Shown: piece after piece, positions 10,220 to 20,700 of the stretch
How positions within the stretch are numbered: the first letter of the stretch is position 1
Layout of the letters: each line of letters starts with the position of its first letter
NCBI GenBank assembly: GCA_000226015.1
Contig: JH153031.1
Span: 138,960 to 164,376, forward strand
Source: Mnemiopsis leidyi
Taxonomy: Eukaryota > Ctenophora > Tentaculata > Lobata > Bolinopsidae
Reading direction: 5' to 3'
Length of the DNA: 25,417 nt
Made by a program: the position numbers and the translations under genes
Notes under the pieces: generated by a model
What the model was told of the DNA's origin: nothing
The model's database searches: none
Seen by the model: the letters and a program-made list of their open reading frames with translations, nothing else

Positions 10220-11326
10220 AATGATAAGTAGACTTATGATAAATTATAAATATTTTGTCAGATGGCATTATCCATTTTAATGCACAGCTGTGCTTACGTT
10301 CTATCCTGACTAGCCCTTTATATATTGGTGGAATAGCTGCACAGCTTTAAATGATGTAATAATATCTAAGTCTACTCCTGCTAATGTTTTGCACAAGACA
10401 TGCACTGGCTAAACGAACGCAGCCATCTGAGTTGTAAGCTGAAGTATATCTGTTTAAGACGTTAGCTAATTTTACGTTGCCTATCGTTACACTAGTCTGC
10501 AGGGTACATGTACACTTAAAAACAAGCTTACCGACCTAAATAAGCTCTATCTAAAATTAAGAATAATAAGATTAAGAATGATAAATTTAGAAACATTCTA
10601 AATTTAATAACCACTCGAAAACGATAAATTTCGATACTTAAACTTTAAAGGTATTTATGAGTACCCATAAAATCTTTACAAGCATGAATTGTGCGCTCAT
10701 TTGTCATCATATAATCATTACATAGTTAACAAAGTGATGGATGAGAAATGTTCATCAAAGTAAATCAGGAGACAGATCGTTATCGAGAAGGGTAAGTTAC
10801 AAATATGGCTGCGCTGACTGAGTCGTAAGACAAGTTAACTTTCAAACGTGAGGTATCGTGCTTCCTGCACTTAGAGGCAGCGTTATATTGCAATACCTCC
10901 TGCAGTGTTCTTGGCAGGAATTGTGAAATTAGAAATTCCCCTGATTATGATTAGGGTATAGACATCTGTATAGTTCTGGTAGAATAGATAGCTGTATAGT
11001 TCTATAGTATAATATGATCCTTGTTGTACGTGCTTAGCAAGTTCTCTGATTGGATATCAAGATGAATTTCTCTGCATTGATATTACATCTGGCGATTTTT
11101 GTGCAAAACCTTGCACTTGCAGGCCACGCACAATCTCATGATGTACAATTTGTCAATTTAGGATGATCTAAAGAAGTTTAATATCAATCTTAAATCGGTG
11201 GCAGTAGTTAGTTAAGAAAGATTCCACGAGATTGCGAGATATCAGAGTGGAGAAAAATGTCTAAATTCAGGCCCTAAAGAGAGATCATCAGTGTTATGTT
11301 ATGTTGGGAATAGAAAACTATTACTA
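10220..11326. other. No recognised gene
   Basis: Mostly AT-rich non-coding DNA next to the LINE relic. A minus-strand frame without a start Met stays open for about 50 codons at about 10347-10503, but I see no homology to support it. Confidence 0.4.
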
Positions 11327-11698
11327 CTCCCACCGCCTAAGTAAAGCTTAAGGACCTTTTAAGAACCGTTTGAAGACCGCTAAGAGCCGACTGAGAACTG
11401 TCAGACGACCGTTTGAAACCGGCCAAGACCCGATTAAGAACCGTTTAAGAACCAATTAAGAACTGCTTAAGAGCCGCTTAAGAATCGCTTAATAACCGTT
11501 TAGAAACCGTTGAAAAACCGCTTAAGAGCTGCTCGCTACTTTGCTAGCCGACAGCGACATTATGGGTTTTACTTTTAGCAGCGACAATCGATATTAAGAC
11601 TGTCGGTTTTTAGTAGTTCTTTAATGGTTCTTTAGCGGTTCTTAAGCGGTTTTTCATGGGTTTCTAAACGATTCTTGAACGGTTTTAGGCGGTGGGAG
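11327..11698. mobile_element. Foldback element with arms made of ~11-bp tandem repeats
   Basis: The left end CTCCCACCGCCTAA (11327-11340) is the exact inverse of the right end TTAGGCGGTGGGAG (11685-11698). The left arm (about 11340-11520) is a run of degenerate units of the type TTAAGAACCGT/C, and the right arm (about 11612-11685) contains the inverse units (AGCGGTTCTTAA). The centre carries GCCGACAGCGACATT and an inverse-like GACTGTCGG. This is the architecture of foldback (FB-type) transposons. No coding capacity; no target-site duplication is obvious. Confidence 0.8.
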
Positions 11699-14617
11699 CT
11701 GTGAGCTTTTTCCAAATTTGTTATTTATTTCTGCTAAAAGTTTTGGGGACATAACTCATGAGGGGTTCATGAAGTTGAAAAGCTTGAGAACCATTGGCAT
11801 TGTCATCAGATTCATAAAAATTTCAGCATTACAGAATTGTCAGAATTTCGCTTTCGTAGTTCGTACTGGGTACCAGGGGACATCTTGAGAGTTCAAATGT
11901 AATTCTTCGGCTCCAGGAATGCCTCAGCTTCTGAAATAGAATGTGCACCAGCAGTAGGGTGAAATTAATATTTGGACATGATATTGGACAACGATTCTGC
12001 GGGCCTTTATATTAGCTTGATGTAATGGAATCAACAATGAACCCTTTTCAACTTTCGAGGGGATGTGACTTTCAGCCGACTACGGGAATACATGACAACG
12101 ATGTAAGGTAAAGGTCCAAACATGTACTCTATAAAACTGATCCTATATTCCTATAAAACAAACTGCCCTATGCGAGTAAAACTACAAAAAAGCTGCTAAA
12201 AGCATTTTTGCGATGCGACAAAAATTTTAAAAACAAAACAGCTCTTTCCATACTGCTCGTGTTTTTAACAGTCTCTCTTTCTCGGATTTATAAGTTACTC
12301 GCGGTTGTATATATACATCCGTATATATACTGATCATATTTTTCATTGTTGAGCTATAAATTTTGAGCGGCCTTAAACGGACCGTCTGCGAATTCCTGTT
12401 TACAAGCCATGTAGTAGGATACAAGAAAAGTTTAACATGTGATTTGAAAAAAAATGTTTATAAGATGTGACCAAGGAAACTCAAAACAGATCCACATTTA
12501 GAATTTTAAGTCTAAACTTCATTGCAGGGTACAACTCAAAACATGATGAGAAAAAGTTCATTAGCCAAGATAGTGTCTGTAACTCTAATAAAATAATCGG
12601 GTCCGGATAATACTGTCACTGATGATGATAAGAGTTTTGGAATGCTGGTAAGTCAAAGTTTGTGCTATAATAGTACTACTTATAGCACTTATTTATTAAG
12701 TAGCTTATTTCGCCGAGTGACCATCGGTGAAGCTTGGAATGATATTTAAGTGAAAAGATCCATCGTGCCTTCTTTCAGAAAATCTTTCAAAATTGTATTA
12801 TTGTCCATTTTTTCAATTGTTTCTCGTAAAAATGTGCTAATTAAAAATAATTAATATATAGTCGACATATTCCTGATAGTTATTTCCTTTCCCACCCTTT
12901 CCCGACCCTTTCGTCTCTCTCAGATCTGATTAATTGAAATTGAAAGTGAAATTGAAATAAAAAACTAAAATTGGTCAATACATGACAATATCATTTGGTC
13001 CAGATCGATTCATATTGTTACTTTGGTTAAGAGATAGTGATTTTGAATCAAATTGCTATTTATTATGAACTCGTTCACTAAATTTTGGGTCAATTCCAGA
13101 CCAGCTAAGCAGAAACTGAGGTCCGCTTACTAGCTAGAAAGAGTGGTCCCCGGGGGTGAAATTTTAAGCTATTGAAAGCTCAGTAACTAAAATTTCACAA
13201 ACAGTACTCTTAAACTAAAAAATTGCATTCATGGTTGCATCTCGGAACACGATTTGTTATGTTTATCGACGGCAATATAAACTCTGAAACGGCACCGGGG
13301 CACCGGGCGTTTGTTCAAAATTATTTTTATCGTTAGGTAGCTGATTCCAAAATATTGAACTGGCTTAAGTAGGTTTTCTAAAGGTGGCTTCTTTCTGTAA
13401 TTAAGTGCGGAAAAATTCAAACTTTGCTCAGATAAATTCAAAACTGTTTTCACCCATAGATGACGTCACCATGATGCAGCAATTAATAAAACCTAATCTG
13501 TTATTCAAGATGAGCTGCTGAAATTGTAGACACTGGACCTGATATATAGGGTAATTAGTCGGAATTAGAATGCTGGTCCCTGATCACCTTATCGCCCGAT
13601 GTTACTGAAACCGCTACAGTCTCATTTTCAGATATGATGCCTAGTCGTACCTAATCATGTGAAATCTTATCTACGACTTCCACACAATTTATCCTTGAGA
13701 CTTGCAAGGAAGTTTTCTCTGCTGGGGTTACGTTGCACATTTTTAGTTTTATCTCAATCTGATGAACTGATTTTACTCGAGATAAGTCTTGCTTTGTTTG
13801 ATGATTATTTCCCTGATCATTTTTATCATGAGATTAAGAATACGTCATGTCGTCATGCTTGTAGAATGCAGCCTTATCTATATGTTACCGCTCTTCTAAA
13901 ATACATTTTCAACATTTTGTACTCTTTTGGCCGCATGGCTCTTCCTCGCTGCAATGCAAATATCCCCTCTCCTAATGAACTTTAATTTTTTCTTCAATTT
14001 TCTGCTTGACTTGGTTTTTATTAACAAATTTACTGATTACAAAAGTGCAAGGTATACCTCTTTCTATAATTCCAGAGTGTAACTATGTGTAATAGCAATT
14101 GATCTTCAATTCTTTAAGGTTCAGCCTCGCGGTTTGCCGCAACTTAGACCATGGCATCATCATCTTCATTAGAGACTTCCCCGCTCCTACGTCCAAACGA
14201 GGTTTAAAGGTTATATAAATGCTAACTTCGCCGGTGGCGGCGCTCGGCGGCGGCCTTGTTCTGGGGGACGCGTTTTACTGATTGTATCTTCCAATCGGAT
14301 TATGATACGATGTTATTGAACGTTAATTAAGGTCACACTTACTAATTCTAACGTTACATATCAATTGTAGAATCGTCAACAATTATCAGATTGCTAACTA
14401 TAATCAACGTTTACTATTGGCTAATCAAGCCACTTAAAGTGTGCTGTAAACCAACCCCTGAAATCTTCGTTTCGGGGCACATTGCACAAACGGCAGACGA
14501 ATTTCAAATTTCTTAAATTCAAAATCACTGTTTTGCGCCGCCGCCAGATTCATTCTCTTCAAGTTTGACGGCGGCGTGTCCAACACCAAGCTCTAGTTCT
14601 AAATCTCCCTTCCGCAG
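11699..14617. other. No recognised gene; region upstream of the SLC7 exons
   Basis: Contains a 108-residue + ORF (13659-13985) without recognised domains, and two GC-rich islands in AT-rich surroundings: about 14229-14273 (GCCGGTGGCGGCGCTCGGCG) and 14535-14580 (GCGCCGCCGCCAG ... GACGGCGGCG). The missing first exon or promoter of the SLC7 gene could lie here, but I cannot identify it. Confidence 0.4.
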
Positions 14618-14756
14618 GAGGTACCCGGACTTGAAGATGACTCTTGTGGGAGTGTCAAGAAGCCAGTTAAGATGGAGAGAACTGTTGGGGTGTTAGCCGG
14701 CGCAGCTATTTTGTTCGGCAACTGTGTCGGCGCTGGCATATTTATCTCTCCCAGAG
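14618..14756 (+). CDS. SLC7 gene, first recognised coding exon (N-terminus and TM1)
   Basis: The acceptor is a good pyrimidine tract ending in CCTTCCGCAG and the donor is AGAG^GTACAG (phase 1). Residues 1-18 form an acidic then basic cytosolic tail (EVPGLEDDSCGSVKKPVK). Residues 19-46 are MERTVGVLAGAAILFGNCVG followed by AGIFISPR, the TM1 with the family glycine-rich break GxGIF that binds the substrate backbone. The frame stays open to the acceptor and meets stops just upstream, so either an earlier exon supplies the initiator or translation begins at the internal ATG at 14672. I prefer an earlier exon because the acceptor is strong and the acidic tail looks coding. Confidence 0.9.
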
Positions 14757-17700
14757 GTACAGAATCAAAGAGTGTTGCTTTAATTTTGTATTTTCAAGGC
14801 CTGTTTAATTTTGAAGTATCTTCATTTATCAACACTAAAACTTAACTTTCTCACTTAGAGGTTACTTGGAGATTTAGAACTGGAGGTTGCAGCCTTGTTC
14901 TTTGGGCTACGATCGCCCTAATTTTACAACTTGACAATCGCTTTTGATTCCTTCAAACTTAAAGGTTCATACTCCAGATAAAAGGTCCTCTACAAGATCC
15001 TATTTCATTTACTAGCCCAAAGAGATAGAGACTTGAAAATTTCAGACAAGGTAGATTTCATCACGTTCTGTGGCTTAGGCTATGTTAAAATTCGCTCCGA
15101 CCCCTCTAAGGACTAAGAGCCCTTTAATTAAAAGCCCTAAAAAAGGCCCAAAAATCTCCAACTCGGGGGACGAATTGGAGTCCAGACGGAAAGAGATAGA
15201 GTCATGAAAATTTCAGGTATTGTAGATTTAAGCGGGTTCTGTGGCTTAGGCTATGTAAAAGTTTGTTTTGAAGGCCTTTAAGGGCCTTTAAAGGCCTTTA
15301 ATGGCCCTAAAAATTAAAATTTTCAACTTTGAGCTAGAAAAAAAGTTAGACCAGTATTTTGACGTAAAATTTGACGAGGAATCTGATTTTGATAGTTTCG
15401 GAGCCAAAAAAGGATTATGTGACCCCTTAAGTGACCCCTTATAAGGCCCCAAAATGGAAATTTTTAACTTTGAGCTATGAAAAAAGTTAGACCAGTATTT
15501 TGACGTAAAATTTGACGAGGAATCCGAAAAATCATCGCACCTATAGCTGACAAATGAAAATGTTCAACTTTAAATTACAAGGAACCTGGCTGGAGGCACG
15601 CTTTGCGTTTTGCGACTAATAAATGAAGTATTAAATTGCTAGTATCGTGACTCAATATTGGATGACTAGGGCCCTTTAACTACTTTGGGCTAACGAATTT
15701 TTTTTAGGATTTAGGCCAATCAACTAGCGACCGATTTCAAGTTCAACGAGTTAAATATACATAAAACGTTGAGGATAAAACATTTAACTTATTCATCAAT
15801 ATGTTTCGTAGGTCATAGCAGCGTTCTTTCCCGAGTACTCGCATCATAGTTGTGGTTAGTCACAGTAGTCCACACCAACAGAGTACAACTATTAACTTTA
15901 TGAAATTAAGGTTAGAAAGTTGCTGCACCAGCCCCGACGGACTAAGTATTTGGATTATGTCTCAGCGCATTGATGAAAATGCAGCTATCCTCCAATCCAG
16001 CGACTGCTATGGCTTTAAATTTGAAATTTTTCCGCTCAACTATAGAACTATTATTAAAATAAAGTGCTTCCCCTTTAAATATATGGCAGTGAGTTGTGCT
16101 TCATAAAGATAAAGATTTAAATCTTAATCTTAATTATCATACTAGATCAAAAATTACTCTGATCCCTAGGTATACGGTTGAAGGATGGCTTTTGACGCAC
16201 TCTGCACACGTACCGGTCATTTTCCTGTTAACGAACGACAACGAACGTCATATCAATTTGAATCATAGAATAGTGGCATAGTACATCATTAACGGCAATA
16301 AAGCTAATTAATGATAAATAAAGCTAAATAAATAAAAGATAATGTAAAGCTATATAAAATTGAGCCGAGTGGTGAGGTGGCCCCTGGTGTCCTACCATAT
16401 CTTTTTTAATTCCCTGATTGAAGTCACACGTGTGCTTTAACAAGCTCAATTTTGTTCTTCACGTGCACGTTTTTATTAAAACTAATATTCTCCACTTCAA
16501 ATTTATTATTTGACATTTTGACAAAATAAAATCTTTAAAGTCTGAGAGGCGTGCGATTATATTTGCAATAGCAGTTCAGTGGAATCACTAGTCTCGGGCA
16601 TAAACCATAGTCGACTGACACAACTGACACACTCTCAACCACCTCCAATACTCCATATTAAAATGTTTTCATTGCTTCAAGGTTTCAAAAATTCTCAACC
16701 CTTTTACTTGACATAAACACACTTGGCAAATAAAAGTAAACAATGTAATTAAGTAATTAACAGAACAGCTGCTTTTTGGTTACTTGTCCGTCAGTTTTGC
16801 TCACAAATTTGAAGATTTATGTCCAGCATAATGAGATGTGCTGAAAATTTGTGCTGTGCTTTCGGCTTAAATATTACTTCTGCCCAGAAACTTAAACTTT
16901 TTCAACCGAGAAAATTGAATAGTTAAGAAGTTATAACGCAATTACGTAATAATAATAATAAATAATTCAATTATAATAGTGCTGAATAACTTTCAGCTGT
17001 TTCGGCCGGAAGGGAACTAAGGTATTAATTAACTGATTTACTAACTAAGTTAGCTGCTTCGGCTGGAACTAAGGTATTAATATACATTAAAATCATTAAC
17101 ACAATAAGATAATTTTCCTGAAACTAATTATTCTATAAGTCAGAACACCTCTCTGTGGTAAGAAATGTTATGTGATGTCTCTTACTTTTAGCAAGTAAAT
17201 TATCGAATATTACAACACCTGAAATTCAGCTTGTTAATCTAACTGATAATCACGAAGGTGTGTACGAAAAGACGGGCAGTGCGGCTGGGGGAATGATAGT
17301 CTGGGCGGTGGCTGGTCTCATCTCCACCCTCTGTACTCTGGCTTACGCTGAACTCGGTATGGAACTAAAATTAAATTTAACGAGGATCTTACTCTCAGTG
17401 ACAGTGTCAATTTGTGCCAGTGTTACTTTGTGTTTGTGTCGCTTTGTGTTTGTCTGTATCACTTCTTTAATTTCAATTAAATTTCAGTTCTTTCAGTCTA
17501 TAAGTGTTATTATTAAGTTTTATCTCACATTAAAATTTACGGCATGTTCAAAATGATCGGCGACACTGCGACGGCGCGAATCCACGATATTTCGTGACGT
17601 TACAAAAAAAATTCTTAGAATTCTGCTTTGGTTCATGAAGTTGCATATTATGTACAAGCTGTCAAGTCACAGCCCAAATAACGCCGATTAAAAACAGCGG

Positions 17701-20700
17701 TTGCGTACATGTTTGTGGCTTAAACTTCAGCGTCTTTTTTGTGTCAATTTTATTAGTCTGTAACTTTGTAAGTTTTACTACTTAATCCTACTAAATCCTA
17801 GTTAATCCTACAGTTAACTTCAATTACAGAGCCTGTTTAGTGTCAATTTTGTCTGTAAGTTTTAATACTGATTACGTTAATTTTAGCATCCGTTTAGTGT
17901 CAATTTTTCGGTCTGTAATAGGGGCTTTGGAACAGGGGGCCTGGCCCCTTCAAAAATGAAGGGCTTAGATATTATCTGGCTCGCCCAAAATTTCAATGAC
18001 TTCTATTTCGAAATTGCTTCTTAACCTGTCTGACATTTGCCTGATTTCCAACATTTTATTGATTTACAATTTTACGGATTTATAGCTTCCAGATGGCTGT
18101 CCTGCAGTACAGAAACTATTAAATTTTGTTAAAATGTATCATGCTTGCCCCTGCCCCCTTCCTCCGTAAGTTCAGCAACTGCTTTAACGAAATCGCTTTT
18201 AAGCTATCTGAAATTTGTCAAATTGCGTCTGAGAAAAAAATTGCGCAATGTCTCAAAAAGGTTTAAGCTATAGTAGCGTCTGTTTTGTGTCAGTTTCGTT
18301 CATTCTTTATTAACGTAGAACATAACTGACAATGTAATGTTCAACTGTCTTCCTCTGACCCCTGGTTGAGCAGTGCGCTTTAGTGTCATTAAACTTACGT
18401 CATGGTTAACTGCGATAACTGCTGTCATGGCGGCCCACGTAACTTAGTTACCGAACATTTCAGGAACAATGATGCAGGAGAGCGGTGGGGAGTTCGTTTA
18501 CATCAAAAACACGTACGGCAACTACCCCGCATTCCTGTTCTCGTTTTGCAACGCCTTCCTTATAAAGTAGGTTAACACCTTATAAAGTAGGTTATAACTC
18601 CTTATAAAGTAGGTTATATATAGAATAAAGATGCGCACGCCGGGGATTATCTTATAACATAACGGGCGCGTAGCGCTCGTCATGTTTGAATAATCCACGA
18701 GCTGTATAGCGAGTGTATTATTCATAAATAAGACACGACCGAGCGTAGCGGGGGAGTGTGTTATTTTTGATAAGCCCCAAGTGCAAGTCTTTATTCTATA
18801 TACAACACCACGAATGAATAACGTCCAATTAGGTTGCGCTGTTTGTCACGTGATGTAAAACAGTGTTCTGATTGGAGAGAAGCGCGTGTCGTGATCCTTG
18901 TTCGTGATTGGCGCAACAGATCGTGACGTCTTGTCACGTGATTAGAGTGAGAGCTGCGCATTGGGCAGTTTAGTTTCAAATTGGCTCCGTGTCAAACAGT
19001 GTGTACGATACGGTGTGCCGTGGAATGTGCGATTGAGTTTGTCAGTCGGAATCGTTATAATCAAGCTGGGAGCGTGGGAAGTTTACAACGGCTGTATTGT
19101 AATTTGACACGGCAATGCGTGGAAAAGTGCGAGCGTGACACCGCAAAAATGAGTGTGCGTGTTTTATAACTCCTTATAAATTAGATTATAACTCTTTATA
19201 AAGTAGGTCATAACTCCTTTTAAAGTAGGTTATAAATGCTAATAAAGTAGGTTAACTCCTTATAAAGTAGGTTAACTCCTTATAAAGTAGGTTAACTCCT
19301 TATAAAGTAGGTTAATTCCTTATAAAGTAGGTTAACTCCTTATAAAGTAGGTTAACTCCTTATAAAGTAGGTTACAACTCCTTATAAAGTAGGTTACAAC
19401 TCCTTGTAAAGTAGGTTAACTCCTTATAAAGTAGGTTAACTCGTTTTAATAAAGGTTAACTCCTTTTATGGTACTTTAACTCCTTATAAAGTATGTTTAC
19501 TCCATGCAAAATCTTGCTTAATTCGACAGTAACTATCCGCCTATTGTCAGATCTTGTCGGCCGGATGCAATGTATCAACCAATATTATGTTCCATTAGTC
19601 CTCGGTATTTTACCTAAGTCAAGAAGTGAATACTGAGCATTTTTTAGTTCTAAACTTTTCTGAAATAGTGAAATGGGTCACACTCACAACGTGAAACAAA
19701 ACACAACAAAATGGTCATATAGTTTGGTGAGTGGGGTAATTGGCGCCAATTGGATCCACTGGAATGGCGATGAAGTCAATGGTGCCAATGGTGGTCATAA
19801 TCGCCATTGCCGCCAATGGCGATCGCCGTTGGCGAAATTGCATCCATTATACTGTTTTTACAATCACCACTTAGAGTGAATAAATCATTTGGAATTCTGA
19901 TGGCGCCAGTGGTGCCAATGGCTACAATCGACAGTTTTGCCATAAATTCCATTGGTGACGAGGGCGATTCATAAAAAGTGGCGACAATGGATCCAGTCAT
20001 AAAATTATAATGCTGGTAGTGGTACATTTGCCATAGCAACAGTGGTGAAAATGGTGCAAATGGCGACAATGTTGCCACTGTCGCCATTGTCACAAATGAA
20101 TCGAAATTGGTTTCATTGTCGCCATTGGCACCACTGGCGACATTAAAATTCAAAATGATTCATTCCCTCTAAGTGATGATTGTAAAAAGAGTATCGCCAT
20201 CAAGTGGATCCATTGGTTTCATTATAATGGATCCAATGGTCGCAAATGGCAATTAGGACCACCATTGGCAACACTTACTTCATCGCCATTGGAACATCCA
20301 TTTGTTGAATTGAGTGGATCCGTTGGCGCCAATTGCCCCACTCACCAATCTCTATGGCCATTTTGCCTAAAATACTAACAGTGACACTGACATTGACCGT
20401 AAAAGTGACAGTGAAATTAATAGAGACGCTTGCAAGTGGCACTGACAGTGAAAAAGAGAGTGAAACAGAGAGCAAAACAGAAAGTGAAACAGAGAGTGAA
20501 ACAGTGAGTGAAACAGAGATTGAAACAGAGATTGAAACAGAGAATAAAGTTAAGAATGAAACAATTAGAGTGAAACAAAGAGTGAGAGTAGAAACATAGA
20601 GTGAAACAGATACTGAAACAGAGGCTGAAAGAAAGAGTGAAACATATAGTGACGCTGACTACTGACGCCCTTCTCCCCAGGCCGGCTATGTTAAGCGTCG

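Noticed and set aside
10347-10503. Minus-strand open frame of about 50 codons without Met
   Set aside because: Considered as more LINE sequence next to the relic, but no RT or endonuclease motif can be seen.
13659-13985. 108-residue + ORF
   Set aside because: No recognised motif, no codon or conservation evidence, and no splice context; length alone is compatible with chance in this much sequence. A transposon-derived fragment cannot be excluded.
17260-17556. 98-residue + ORF
   Set aside because: Its first 32 codons are SLC7 exon 2; the rest reads through the donor at 17357 into intron.
18981-19169. 62-residue Cys-rich + ORF
   Set aside because: Lies in the promoter-like insertion, with no signal peptide and no known cysteine framework; it ends where the array resumes, so it is likely chance.
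19776-20153. 125-residue minus-strand ORF, Asn/Gly/Ser/Pro-rich
   Set aside because: Lies wholly inside the foldback element and is composed of CAATGGCG-type repeats; an overlapping ORF exists on the other strand.
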